Source: Sphingobacterium sp. UBA7855 (GTDB lineage Bacteria > Bacteroidota > Bacteroidia > Sphingobacteriales > Sphingobacteriaceae). From it: 64,000 bases of DNA. The stretch covers positions 248,001 through 312,000 of the forward strand of contig DLST01000010.1 of the NCBI GenBank assembly GCA_002500745.1. Reading direction: 5' to 3'. Below the pieces are notes generated by a model. That model was given only the letters and a program-made list of their open reading frames with translations. It did no database searches and was not told where the DNA came from. This document shows, piece by piece, positions 51,858 to 63,369 of the stretch; within the stretch, counting starts at the first letter, position 1, and every line of letters begins with the position of its first letter. The translations under genes were made by a program, and so were the position numbers.

Positions 51858-54332
51858 ATGAAATTAAAATTACTAATTGCAACGGCTATTGTATGTCAAT
51901 CGGTATCGTCGTTTGCACAAAAACAAGTCTTTAAGAATGATCTTCGCGCGCCTGCCTATCCTTTAGTAACAATTGACCCCAATACAAGTGCCTGGTCCTA
52001 TAGCAACGAATTGAATGCGGATGTTGTACGCCATTGGACCGGAAAATCCTTCCCCTTATTGGGCGTCCTTAAAGTGGATGGGAAATCCTATCGCTTCTTG
52101 GGTAAAGAAGAAGCTGAACTCTTGCCTTTGGCACGGCTGGGTGAACATGCGGCTTGGACCGGAAGTTATGTTGTCAATGAACCCGCTCCGGACTGGATGA
52201 AACCTTCATTTGATGCACGGCAATGGAAGACGGGGGCAGCGCCATTCGGTACCAAGGATAAAGAACCCAATGTGGAGACTGATTGGCAGGAACCTAAAAT
52301 TTGGGTTAGAAGGGAAGTTGAACTGAGTGAGGATCTTAAGGGCAAATCCGTATATATCGAATTTACACATGACGATGACGCTATTTTGTACGTCAACGGG
52401 ATTGAGGTTGCTAATACAGGCAATTCAACAGGTAAAAATAGTCGGGTCAAGCTGCCCGATCATGTCGTGAAAACGTTGAAGAAAGGAAAAAATATACTCG
52501 CGGGTTATTGCTATAATAGGGTAGCGAACGGATACTTTGATTTTGGACTCTTTACAGAAAAAGAAGGTAGTATTCAATTTGACAATGAAGCGAAGCAGAT
52601 TGTTTCCAATGTGCAGGCAACACAAACACATTATTCGTTTAACTGCGGGCCGGTCGATTTAAATATTACATTTACTGCACCGATGTTTCTGGATAAATTG
52701 GACTTAATGGCGAGACCCGTAAATTATCTTTCCTATACGGTCCATGCGAAGGATGGCAAGAAACATCAGGTGCAACTTTATTTGGAGGCAGCACCAAATT
52801 GGGCACTGAATTCTCCACTTCAAGATGCTGCAAGCAGTTCCTTTGTTTCAGGAAATCTCCAGTTTGTAAAGACAGGAAGCAAAAGCCAGCAGGTTCTAGG
52901 AAGGAAAGGTGACGACCTACGGATAGATTGGGGATATTTCTATATGGCTGGCGCAAAATCAAAGACAAAGTCCGCGGTCGGAAGTAGCCATCAATTACGG
53001 TCTAATTTTCTGAAGAGTGAAAATAGCTCTTCTTCAAATGGAGGGCAACAATTGGCACTGATGCAAACTTTTGATGTCTCATCAAGCTACCAGGATAAGA
53101 TCTTGTTGGGGTATGATGACCTGTACTCCATCCAATATTTTGGACAAAATTTACGACCTTATTGGAATACCAATGGAAATAGTTCCATTGAGAAACAATT
53201 TGAACTGGCCGACAAAGAGTATACTGCTCTAAAAAAGGCTGCTGATAAATTTGATGCCGAATTATGGGCTACAGCTTTGCGTAACGGAGGTGAGGACTAT
53301 GCCGCATTATGTGCCTTGGCCTATAGACAGGCAATCGCCGCCCATAAACTTGTAAAAGCACCCAATGGCGACCTGCTTTTACTGTCCAAAGAAAATGATA
53401 GCAATGGGTCAATAGGAACTGTTGATGTAACCTATCCTTCGGCTCCGATTTTCCTTTACTATAATCCGGAACTGGCAAAAGCACTAATGAACGCCATTTT
53501 TTATTATAGTGAAAGTAATAAGTGGACAAAACCTTTTGCTGCGCATGATGTTGGGACCTATCCTTTGGCGAATGGCCAAACTTACGGTGGGGATATGCCT
53601 GTCGAAGAATCGGGAAATATGTTGATATTAACTTATGCTTTAGCGAAGGTCGAAGGAAATGCAGCTTATGCCAAAAAACATTGGAAAGTGTTGTCCACTT
53701 GGGTAGATTATTTAGTAGATAAGGGCCTTGACCCTGAAAATCAGTTGTGCACAGATGATTTCGCGGGCCATTTTGCACATAATGCCAATTTATCAATTAA
53801 AGCTATTTTAGGTATTGCATCTTACGGTTATCTAGCCCAAATGCTTGGTGAAGAGGCTACAGCGAAAAAGTATCTGACCGAAGCAAAAGCAATGGCTATG
53901 AAATGGAAAGAGATGGCTGAAGATGGGGATCACTATAAGCTGACTTTTGATAAAACCGGAACCTGGAGCCAAAAGTATAATATGGTCTGGGATAAATTGC
54001 TTAAGATGGAGATTTTTGACCCCTCTATTCGTGAAACTGAAATTAAATACTATCTCGGCAAACAAAATAAATACGGACTTCCCCTGGACAATCGTCAGCC
54101 TTATACCAAAACCGATTGGATTATTTGGACGGCGACCATGGCAAATGACAAGCCTACCTTTGAGGCATTTTTAAAGCCAGTCTACCATTTTATGAATGAA
54201 ACAAAAGACCGTGTTCCCATGTCGGATTGGACGTATACAGATTGTCCTAAGAGAGCTGGATTTAAAGCAAGATCCGTTGTTGGGGGCTATTTTATCAAAA
54301 TGTTGGAAGAGAAATTGGGAAAAGCAAAATAG
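51858..54332 (+). CDS. DUF4965/DUF5127/DUF1793 (glutaminase GtaA-like) exported protein
   Basis: An 824-residue exported protein. The ATG at 51858 gives the signal peptide ([17 protein letters not shown]); the frame is open from 51768 but that part is intergenic. It starts with the DUF4964-type segment [26 protein letters not shown], continues through DUF5127 and DUF4965 ([83 protein letters not shown] is close to family consensus) and the (alpha/alpha)6 DUF1793 end. Fungal GtaA was described as glutaminase, but in Bacteroidota these proteins sit in glycan loci, so a glycosidase-like role is plausible. The context here supports that reading. A small insertion domain with W-rich strands occurs near residues 100-230. 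Confidence 0.85.
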   Translation: [824 protein letters not shown]

Positions 54333-54373
54333 CTTTTCCTGTGATGAAGAAAATAATATAAAAAAATAATAAG

Positions 54374-55474
54374 ATGTTGAATGCAATGTTGTTCAGATAT
54401 TGGATCGGCGGAGTTGCCGTACTGAACTTGTTGAGCTCCTGCGGAAGCTCTCCAGGTTCAGTTAAGCAGTCGGCTCAAATAAGAAATGCTACGGCTCAGC
54501 ATAAGACCTACAGCAATCCGGTTTTTGAGCCTATACTTGCTGATCCTACAGTCGTTAGAGATCCACAGAGCAAAATGTTCTATGCGTACGGGACAGCCGA
54601 CAATTGGGGCGACGGAAAGGGACAGCGTTTGGTGTCTATTCTACAATCGGCTGATCTTGCTCATTGGACCTGGATTGGCACGGCCTTCAGCTCAAAACCG
54701 AGCTGGAAAGCCGAGGGGGGAATCTGGGCACCAGATGTGGTGAGGTTAAATGGAAAGTATATCTTATATTATGCTTATTCAACATGGGGAGACCCCAACC
54801 CCGGTATCGGTGTAGCCCTAGCAGATAGACCGGAAGGCCCCTTTATCGATCAAGGTAAACTTTTTGATAGCAAGGAGATCGATGTACCGAATTCAATAGA
54901 CCCTTATTTTTTTACAGAAAATGGGGAGAATTATCTGTTCTGGGGTAGTTTTAGTGATGCGAATACGCAGGGTACCTATGGTGTTGAACTCGATGAAAAT
55001 GGGACCGCGGTACCCGATTTAAATAAAAAATTTAAAGTTGCTGCTGGGGATTTTGAAGCTGTCGTGATCCATAAACGGAAAGGATATTACTACTTTATCG
55101 GATCCAAAGGCTCCTGTTGTGAAGGAGAAAAAAGCAGTTATCATGTTCTTGTGGGTCGATCTCGCAAGCTGAAGGGACCTTATATCGATCAAGAGGGCCG
55201 CAATCTTACACAGCGGGGGAGTGGAACGTTGTTGTTAAAGGGAAATGATCAATTTGTGGGAACAGGTCATACTTCGCGCATTATTACAGACGATAAGGGA
55301 AAAGATTGGATACTCTATCATGGTATGGATCTAAAGCAGCCTCGTGTTGCGACGGGGGGAAATCGCCGGATGCTATTTTTGGATCAGATAGTCTGGGATA
55401 AGGACTGGCCCAAAATTAAAGGGGCAACCAGCAGTGTTGCAGTGCAACGGGCCCCAACGTTTAATTTTAAATAG
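54374..55474 (+). CDS. Glycoside hydrolase family 43 lipoprotein (arabinanase/arabinofuranosidase-like)
   Basis: A 366-residue five-bladed beta-propeller glycosidase with a lipobox (LLSSC, Cys 23). Catalytic residues of GH43 are in place: general base Asp 57 in PILADPTVVRD, the pKa-modulating Asp in VPNSIDPYFF, and the acid Glu in AGDFEAVVIHKRKGYYY. The blade motif GIWAPDVVRLNGKYILYYAYSTWGDPNPGIGVALA is characteristic, and GTGHTSRIITDDKGKDWILYHG closes the active site. It would release arabinose or xylose from plant polymers at the cell surface. It follows the GtaA-like gene by 41 bp. Confidence 0.92.
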   Translation: MLNAMLFRYWIGGVAVLNLLSSCGSSPGSVKQSAQIRNATAQHKTYSNPVFEPILADPTVVRDPQSKMFYAYGTADNWGDGKGQRLVSILQSADLAHWTWIGTAFSSKPSWKAEGGIWAPDVVRLNGKYILYYAYSTWGDPNPGIGVALADRPEGPFIDQGKLFDSKEIDVPNSIDPYFFTENGENYLFWGSFSDANTQGTYGVELDENGTAVPDLNKKFKVAAGDFEAVVIHKRKGYYYFIGSKGSCCEGEKSSYHVLVGRSRKLKGPYIDQEGRNLTQRGSGTLLLKGNDQFVGTGHTSRIITDDKGKDWILYHGMDLKQPRVATGGNRRMLFLDQIVWDKDWPKIKGATSSVAVQRAPTFNFK

Positions 55475-55541
55475 AATTTTCAATAGCTAGTAGCGGATAG
55501 CCTACCTTTGTCGGTCTGGATTTTCACTTTCCATAAAAAAT

Positions 55542-56603
55542 ATGATACATCAAACGAAGAAACATTTTGAACTTCTTGACGCCATGCGTGGGGTGGCCGC
55601 AATTGCAGTCGTACTGTTTCATTTTATGGAAATTGCACAGCCGGATTATCGCAATAGTTTTATTCCACATAGTTACTTAGCCGTTGATTTCTTCTTTTGT
55701 TTATCGGGTTTTGTAATTGCCTATGCCTATGATCAAAAGCTGGCCACAATTGGTCTAAAACGATTCTTTCTCTTGCGTTTGCTAAGATTGCACCCATTGG
55801 TTATAATCGGTACATTAATTGGTTTATTGGCATTTATTTACGACCCATTCAGTAATTTGGCCGCCTCATTTTCCGTCTTACAGAAGATAGGGATGTTCAT
55901 TAGTGGGATAACCTTGATCCCATACCCAGCTGTACCAGAGCGATATTTTAATCTTTTTCATTTAAACCCACCTACATGGTCGCTATTTTGGGAATATATC
56001 GCCCATATAGCCTATGCTTTGATACTGGTACGGATTCCAAAAAAGGTTCTTTGGGGAATAGTGATCCTAGGTGCGGCAGCGCTATGTGCTGAATCATTTC
56101 GTTCCGGCTATTTAGCTGTAGGTTTTGGGGCAGATAATTTTTGGGCTGGGGGAATCCGTTTATGGTTTTCATTTTCAATGGGACTACTTATTTTTAGGTC
56201 GAACTGGACTATTTCGAACAAGCTACCTTTTTTCAGTATTCTTGGTCTGCTTGCTGTCGTATTTTTCATTCCGTTTTCTGATGTTTATGGTAAGTACATC
56301 GATCCTATTGTCGTTATCTTTTATTTCCCTTTATTGCTCATGCTAGGGATAGGAGGACTACCTGTTTTTTGGGGGGGCAAGAAGTTATGTAAGTTCTTAG
56401 GTGATATTTCCTATCCGCTCTATATCATTCATTATCCATTTATCTGGATTTTTATGAGCTATGTGGAACTCCATCACCCATCGAATAAGCAAATGGCTGT
56501 GATCATTATAATTGGAATGCTGTCGTTGATTTTTTTAGCTTTATTGGTCTTTAAATATTTAGATGAGCCTATTCGGAAATATTACAGCCGGAAACTAACC
56601 TAA
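55542..56603 (+). CDS. Acyltransferase family 3 (OafA/YrhL-like) membrane protein
   Basis: A 353-residue integral membrane O-acyltransferase with about ten helices. It opens FELLDAMRGVAAIAVVLFHFMEI, the R-G-x-A-A-x-x-V-x-x-x-H pattern with the catalytic His, and continues FIPHSYLAVDFFFCLSGFVIAYAYDQKL, with the typical D-x-F-F-x-L-S-G-F motif. A C-terminal FLGDISYPLYIIHYPFIWI segment is also diagnostic. It would acetylate or succinylate a surface polysaccharide or other glycan. It is followed by a convergent lipase-like gene whose 3' end overlaps by 9 bp. Acceptor unknown. Confidence 0.93.
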   Translation: MIHQTKKHFELLDAMRGVAAIAVVLFHFMEIAQPDYRNSFIPHSYLAVDFFFCLSGFVIAYAYDQKLATIGLKRFFLLRLLRLHPLVIIGTLIGLLAFIYDPFSNLAASFSVLQKIGMFISGITLIPYPAVPERYFNLFHLNPPTWSLFWEYIAHIAYALILVRIPKKVLWGIVILGAAALCAESFRSGYLAVGFGADNFWAGGIRLWFSFSMGLLIFRSNWTISNKLPFFSILGLLAVVFFIPFSDVYGKYIDPIVVIFYFPLLLMLGIGGLPVFWGGKKLCKFLGDISYPLYIIHYPFIWIFMSYVELHHPSNKQMAVIIIIGMLSLIFLALLVFKYLDEPIRKYYSRKLT

Positions 56604-57536
56604 ATGGCGATGAAGCCAGGTACTGATGAACTGGAATACCTCCATTTTGCAGTCTTCATTTAAAATTTCATGCCGCATGCCTGCATATAATTTGATGGTT
56701 ATATCGGTCTGGCCCTGTGCAATTAACTGCGCTACGCTCTTTTCAACGCCCATTCCAAAATCTCCAATTGGATCATCCTGTCCGCTGATAAATACAATTG
56801 GAAGATTATTTGGGATATTCTTGGTAGCTTCGATATCTGTCGCTTGTAGCGAAAGTTCCAACACGGTATGAAATCCATTGTTGGTAAACAATCCCCCACA
56901 AAGTGGATCTTCCAAAAATGAAATACGGTTTGTCTCGCTTACGCTTAACCAATTGCTGTTATTTTGGTTGGGCTCGTTCTTGAAGCGAGCATTGTTGCGT
57001 TTGTCAAAAATACGGTTAATCAATTTGCTTCTTCTTTTGGGGGCAATACTATTGAGCAGCGTGAGTAAAAGGCGAAAAGCTGTTGAACCTTTTTGACGTT
57101 GGCCTGAACCCACGATAATGGCCCCCTTAAATTGTATTCCTTTTTTCTGTAACACGCAACGTGTAACAAAAGATCCCATGGAATGCCCTAAAATAAATTG
57201 AGGCAGTTGCGGATATGTTTCTCGCAAGAAATTACTCATTGTAATGGCGTCATTAATGAGTTGCTCCTTAGCCCTATGCTGTTGAAAATACCCCAATTGA
57301 TCCGCATCTAGAGCTGTCTTTCCATGGCCCAATTGATCGTAGGTTAAAATCGCAAAATGCTGTGTAGCCAGATAATTGGCCAATTCTTGATACCGACCGC
57401 TATGCTCTTGCATACCGTGGACGATAAGAATCGTAGCCACTACAGGAGGATCTGTAGGCTCGTAAAAGTTATACGAAATTTTATACTTATTTTCTGCCGT
57501 ATGAATGGCATAAAAACCTGACGATAACCTATTCAT
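56595..57536 (-). CDS. Alpha/beta hydrolase (monoacylglycerol lipase/PldB-like)
   Basis: A 313-residue serine hydrolase of the Hydrolase_4 group. Landmarks: ILIVHGMQEHSGRYQELANYLATQHFAILTYDQLGHGKT (the H-G-M-x-E-H-S-x-R-Y motif is characteristic of monoacylglycerol-lipase-like proteins), nucleophile elbow ILGHSMGSFVTR (Ser), acid Asp in FISGQDDPIGDFG, and His in GMRHEILNEDCK. No signal peptide. It probably hydrolyses monoacylglycerols or lysophospholipids. It is monocistronic and convergent with the acyltransferase gene, overlapping it by 9 bp. Confidence 0.92.
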   Translation of the reverse strand: MNRLSSGFYAIHTAENKYKISYNFYEPTDPPVVATILIVHGMQEHSGRYQELANYLATQHFAILTYDQLGHGKTALDADQLGYFQQHRAKEQLINDAITMSNFLRETYPQLPQFILGHSMGSFVTRCVLQKKGIQFKGAIIVGSGQRQKGSTAFRLLLTLLNSIAPKRRSKLINRIFDKRNNARFKNEPNQNNSNWLSVSETNRISFLEDPLCGGLFTNNGFHTVLELSLQATDIEATKNIPNNLPIVFISGQDDPIGDFGMGVEKSVAQLIAQGQTDITIKLYAGMRHEILNEDCKMEVFQFISTWLHRHLG

Positions 57537-57831
57537 GATGCGTTTTGTTATTTATTTTAAACTAAGACAAATTAATGGAATTTGCAAGGTCAGTATTTCT
57601 TTATAGCTCTCAAGAACATTACGCATATTGCCTAAAGCTGAGACAAAAAGAGTAACGCGATTAATTTTGTGGTTTATACATATTTTTTTAGATTTTACTT
57701 AATTTAGACTATACAAAGTGTATACGAAACAAGAAGATAAAACTGACATGTTGTTCATGATGCGGAGTGAGCGGGAAGAGATTGATGTAAATAATTTAAA
57801 GTAAAAGTTTTGCTGGTTCGTCTAGGCTGCT

Positions 57832-58413
57832 ATGGACATTGCATACCAAAATCATATGGCAGAGAAAAATTCCAGATCATTTACGGATACCGTTAAGACT
57901 TATGGGAGTCAGCTGCTGCGTTTTGTTAAGGGGAAAGTAAAGAAAACTGAGGATGCAGAGGATATCTTACAGGAAGTTTGGTATCAATTTAGCCGTTTGA
58001 CCAATATGGATGAACTGGAGAATGCTGGGGCCTGGCTTTATGCCGTTACACGCAATAAAATTACCGACAGCTATCGAAAAAAGAAAAGTGAATCACTTGA
58101 TGATCTGATCGCAGGCGACGATGATAGTGAGCGTTCATTTCCTATCCGTCAGTTTCTTTTAGCTGATGACTCCAACAATCCCGAGCTAAAATTATTTAAG
58201 GATATTTTTTGGGATGAACTGATGAAAGCATTGGACGAACTGCCAGAAAAACAAAGACGGGTTTTTATGTTGAATGAATTGGAAGACAAAACGCTTCAAG
58301 AAATTGCCGTGATGGAAAATGAGCATTTAAAGACCATCATTAGTCGCAAAGGGTATGCAGTGAAGCATCTGAGAGTACGGTTGCGGAGTTTGTATGAAGA
58401 ATTAAAATTTTAA
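57832..58413 (+). CDS. ECF-type RNA polymerase sigma factor
   Basis: A 193-residue sigma-70 family factor. Region 2 is at about 15-90 (LLRFVKGKVKKTEDAEDILQEVWYQFSRL; GAWLYAVTRNKITDSYRKKK), region 4 at about 130-185 (ALDELPEKQRRVFMLNELEDKTLQEIAVMENEHLKTIISRKGYAVKHLR). There is an acidic linker (IAGDDDSERS). No anti-sigma factor is adjacent; instead a small membrane protein begins 12 bp downstream, which could serve as one or be a target. Upstream, TATAC/GTATA (57711-57725) is a short palindrome near a possible promoter. The start chosen is the ATG at 57832; another Met eight codons in is possible. Confidence 0.93.
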   Translation: MDIAYQNHMAEKNSRSFTDTVKTYGSQLLRFVKGKVKKTEDAEDILQEVWYQFSRLTNMDELENAGAWLYAVTRNKITDSYRKKKSESLDDLIAGDDDSERSFPIRQFLLADDSNNPELKLFKDIFWDELMKALDELPEKQRRVFMLNELEDKTLQEIAVMENEHLKTIISRKGYAVKHLRVRLRSLYEELKF

Positions 58414-58425
58414 AAGGATTAAGCT

Positions 58426-58764
58426 ATGAATGGAAGAATGAATAGACAGCGAAAGGGTAAATTCGCTTTTATGTTTGTCGCTATTATCATTGGTGTTTTT
58501 TTGTTGGTAGCCTTACTACAATATTTATGGAATACATTAATGGTTGATATTTTCAATTTAAAAACAATTACCTATTGGCAGGCATTAGGACTCTTTGTTT
58601 TGTCAAGAATTCTGTTCGGCAGGGGTTTTGGTAAACCTGGAGGGGGGAGATTTCGAAAAGGTTTTCCGCGTCAGATGGAAAAAGGAGAAGATCTTTCCGA
58701 TGAGGAAAGGGAGCGGTTGCGGGAAGAATGGAAGCGTCGTTTTGGAGGACGATGTGGATTCTAA
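58426..58764 (+). CDS. Small membrane protein downstream of ECF sigma factor
   Basis: A 112-residue protein with two hydrophobic segments (FMFVAIIIGVFLLVALLQYLW and TITYWQALGLFVLSRILFG) and a Gly/Arg-rich cytoplasmic tail (RGFGKPGGGRFRKGFPRQMEKGED, then an acidic helix LSDEERERLREEWKRRFG). The tail with alternating charge is common in small Bacteroidota proteins encoded after this class of sigma factor. It is 12 bp after the sigma gene, in the same operon, and may act as a membrane anchor or anti-sigma-like partner, which is inference from context only. Confidence 0.75.
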   Translation: MNGRMNRQRKGKFAFMFVAIIIGVFLLVALLQYLWNTLMVDIFNLKTITYWQALGLFVLSRILFGRGFGKPGGGRFRKGFPRQMEKGEDLSDEERERLREEWKRRFGGRCGF

Positions 58765-58801
58765 AAAAAGAATAAAAATTTTAAAGTAAAAACTGTTGTT
58801 G

Positions 58802-58825
58802 GGCGTCTTCTTCTATAAAGGCGCC
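58802..58825 (+). terminator. Terminator after the sigma factor operon
   Basis: GGCGTC (58802-58807) / GGCGCC (58820-58825), a 6-bp stem with one G-T pair and a 12-nt loop, followed by a run of seven T. Confidence 0.7.
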
Positions 58826-58964
58826 TTTTTTTATGTCGGTATCCTGATGCTAAGGAAATAGCAGAACGCGATGTTCTGTCAGAATGGATGTTGGCTACAA
58901 TAATTAATTACAAATATGAAGGTCAAGAAGAAGTACAATTTCAGACAGATAAAGATGTGTACTG

Positions 58965-59288
58965 ATGGAAACCTTTAAAAAAATATGTATTCAAATGAAA
59001 AATAAACTTCAATTTATATTGCCGCGCCTGATCGTGCTTACGGCAATAGCCGGATTAGCAACGCTAATTATTGGGACGATCTTTAAACTCTTGTTGTTTG
59101 GAACAGTGCTGTTTGGTATAGTAACCTTTGCCGCAGCAAGAATGCGCCGGAGAGATCGGCGGGCTTTCCAACTGGACGCCGCCCCAGTACGCCCGAATGT
59201 TCAGCGTCACTATGATACAGTCGTAGCGATCGTGCCGTTAAATGCAAAAAGACGTTCCAAGAAATCAACAATAGTTCCTGTTTATTAA
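58965..59288 (+). CDS. Small basic membrane protein, function unknown
   Basis: A 107-residue (or 97 from the Met at 58995) protein with a pair of closely spaced membrane segments (LPRLIVLTAIAGLATLIIGTIFKLLLFGTVLFGIVTFAAA) followed by a basic, Arg-rich tail (RMRRRDRRAFQLDAAPVRPN). I do not recognise the family. It lies between the sigma factor operon and the Hsp20 gene on the same strand and may be part of the same envelope-stress response. Confidence 0.6.
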   Translation: METFKKICIQMKNKLQFILPRLIVLTAIAGLATLIIGTIFKLLLFGTVLFGIVTFAAARMRRRDRRAFQLDAAPVRPNVQRHYDTVVAIVPLNAKRRSKKSTIVPVY

Positions 59289-59367
59289 TAGTTGCAGAAT
59301 CGCAATTGCCAATGCAATCCTGCGATCATCAATTTACATTTAGTATTCAAAATTAAAAATTAAAGAT

Positions 59368-59823
59368 ATGTTTAAAAGAGATAATTACAGCAGCGGATAT
59401 TCAAATCATGATAAATTTTGTGGAAAGCATTTTAAGCACCGTTTTGAAAAATTTCAGCAGCATTTTTTTGATGACGAACCCCTGCAAAGCGCACGGAGAC
59501 AGCAGTTTTTTCCTGTAAATATTGTTGAGAATCAAGAATTCTTTAAAGTACAGCTTTTTGCTGCTGGTCGCAAGAAAGAACAATTCCAAGTCACCATACA
59601 AGAAGGAGTGCTTAAAATTTCATGTACAGCGAATATACAAGACAATTCCGTAGATTATATTTATAAAGAGGAAGATGGATTAGCATTTGAGCGTGAATTC
59701 CAATTAAATGAACAGGTGCTTACAGATAATGTACATGCCAGTTTTGAGGATGGGGTGTTGACGGTCATTCTCCCAAAAGATCTCGAAAAGGTAGCGAGAC
59801 CACAAGAGGTTGTTATTGATTAA
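59368..59823 (+). CDS. Hsp20/alpha-crystallin family small heat shock protein
   Basis: A 151-residue small heat shock protein, an ATP-independent holdase. The N-terminus is aromatic and His-rich (DKFCGKHFKHRFEKFQQHFFDDE). The alpha-crystallin domain covers about 45-145: FFPVNIVENQEFFKVQLFAAGRKKEQFQVTIQEGVLKISCTA, then FEREFQLNEQVLTDNVHASFEDGVLTVILPKD with the conserved A-x-x-x-x-G-V-L-T-V motif. The C-terminal I-x-I/V motif is weak (EVVID). A strong terminator follows 40 bp later. Confidence 0.93.
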   Translation: MFKRDNYSSGYSNHDKFCGKHFKHRFEKFQQHFFDDEPLQSARRQQFFPVNIVENQEFFKVQLFAAGRKKEQFQVTIQEGVLKISCTANIQDNSVDYIYKEEDGLAFEREFQLNEQVLTDNVHASFEDGVLTVILPKDLEKVARPQEVVID

Positions 59824-59863
59824 TAACAATAGTAAACGTAAATCAGTATTTGAGCTGATTTTG

Positions 59864-59899
59864 AAAAAGGGCAGCATATAGAAATTGGCTGTCCTTTTT
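59864..59899 (+). terminator. Terminator after the Hsp20 gene
   Basis: AAAAAGGGCAGC (59864-59875) / GCTGTCCTTTTT (59888-59899), a 12-bp stem with one G-T pair and a 12-nt loop, continuing into more T residues. Confidence 0.85.
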
Positions 59900-60013
59900 T
59901 ATTTCTCCAAATGTTTACCATACCACTTTCCATTATACGAAGCTTAAAAAGTTGAAAAGCTATTATCATTCATGTAGATAGTGTTTTTGTTGTAATATAA
60001 ATTTTATCTATAG

Positions 60014-62404
<2,391 letters not shown>

Positions 62405-62457
62405 TACGACTTAACAATTTAATCGATCATCGTATTTTAAGATTTCAATTACTTTAC

Positions 62458-62491
62458 AATCAGGGCCGGTAAAAACATACCAGTCCTGATT
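62458..62491. terminator. Hairpin in the convergent gap between katG and DinB-like gene
   Basis: AATCAGGGC (62458-62466) / GTCCTGATT (62483-62491), a 9-bp stem with one G-T pair and an additional GGT/ACC inner stem. The U-tract is weak on both strands, but the position at the meeting point of convergent genes fits a shared terminator. Confidence 0.5.
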
Positions 62492-62502
62492 ATATCTTAA
62501 TA

Positions 62503-63081
62503 TTAAGGTGTAGTGTTCCGGTCTTCCTGCAGAAATTCGGAGGTGAAATGCTGCTGTTGCTTTTTCTGTCTGAATTTCTCCTCATTATAGGAAAGGGAGT
62601 GCCCTTTAGGTATCGATAAGGAGGACCATTTATCAACCAAACATATTTTCCCGATATAGAGAATCTGCCCGATGTGGTAAGGATAATGGGCGAGTTGCCG
62701 CAAGATCGCTTCCATGACGGTATGTCCTTGATTACGGATATAGATGATTTTAGCGAGATCTTCTTCTCCGAGCGATTCAATTGCTTGGAATAGACACGCC
62801 CATCCAGCATTCCAATAGGTAATAAGCTCATCGCGATCTGTCCAGCTGTTCTCAAATTCCTGATCCCGGTTCCTATTTTCTTTTTCACCATCTGTGCTGA
62901 GAAAATCCGTCCAACGGGAAAGCATATTTCCACCTAAATGTTTTACAATTAATGCAATGCTATTGCTTGAATCATTTGGATGCCAAAAGAGCTGTTCAGT
63001 GCTTAATTGTGTAAATGTTTTATCACCCAATGATTTATAATATTTAAATTGCTTTATACAAGTCGCTAAGAAATTATCCAT
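62503..63081 (-). CDS. DinB-like protein (DUF1572)
   Basis: A 192-residue four-helix-bundle protein of the DinB/YfiT superfamily, DUF1572 branch; these are putative metal-dependent thiol transferases or hydrolases. Metal-ligand-type His residues are in IVKHLGGNMLSRWTDFL and LRQLAHYPYHIGQILYIGK. It starts FLATCIKQFKYYKSLGDKTFTQLSTEQLFWHP, close to the family pattern L-x-x-W-x-P. Cytosolic. It is convergent with katG and monocistronic as far as seen. Confidence 0.88.
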   Translation of the reverse strand: MDNFLATCIKQFKYYKSLGDKTFTQLSTEQLFWHPNDSSNSIALIVKHLGGNMLSRWTDFLSTDGEKENRNRDQEFENSWTDRDELITYWNAGWACLFQAIESLGEEDLAKIIYIRNQGHTVMEAILRQLAHYPYHIGQILYIGKICLVDKWSSLSIPKGHSLSYNEEKFRQKKQQQHFTSEFLQEDRNTTP

Positions 63082-63284
63082 TACGCCGAAAGTTTGTCAT
63101 TTATATGATATTAATATACAAAAATGTCGTGAAACCGAGACCTAAAATAGTTTTTTTTGAGCAGAAATTTGGTGGTGTTATCGATCTTACTAATTTCCTA
63201 ATACTGCTTTTTTTCAGGTGATGAATGTGTAAATTTAGAAGGAGAAGGAGAAGGAGAAGTGTGAGTAAACAGGTCAATAAAAGC

Positions 63285-63312
63285 AAAGGTGATACCGGGA
63301 AGTACCACCTTT
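63285..63312. terminator. Hairpin terminator between DinB-like and GIN-domain genes
   Basis: AAAGGTGATAC (63285-63295) / GTACCACCTTT (63302-63312) with one internal mismatch and loop CGGGAA, followed by more T on the plus strand. It lies 58 bp beyond the stop of the minus-strand GIN-domain gene and probably terminates it. Confidence 0.6.
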
Positions 63313-63369
63313 TTTGCTAACTAAACATTAAACATAAATAAACAGTCTTTTTCAAGACCACACTAAAAA

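Noticed and set aside
53269..53796. Long antisense frame (175 codons) within the GtaA-like gene, and similar ones at 6357-6911 and 3536-3985
   Set aside because: Shadow frames opposite well-supported genes, with no recognisable domains and His/Lys-rich composition typical of antisense translation.
59975..60010. Inverted repeat TAGATA/TATCTA upstream of katG as an OxyR or PerR site
   Set aside because: Half-sites are only 6 bp with a 24-nt spacer and do not fit the spacing of OxyR or PerR boxes; likely chance in AT-rich DNA.
63238..63260. GAAGGA tandem triplet tract as a regulatory repeat
   Set aside because: Short low-complexity purine repeat between two minus-strand genes with no linked feature; could be a slippage tract but nothing supports a function.
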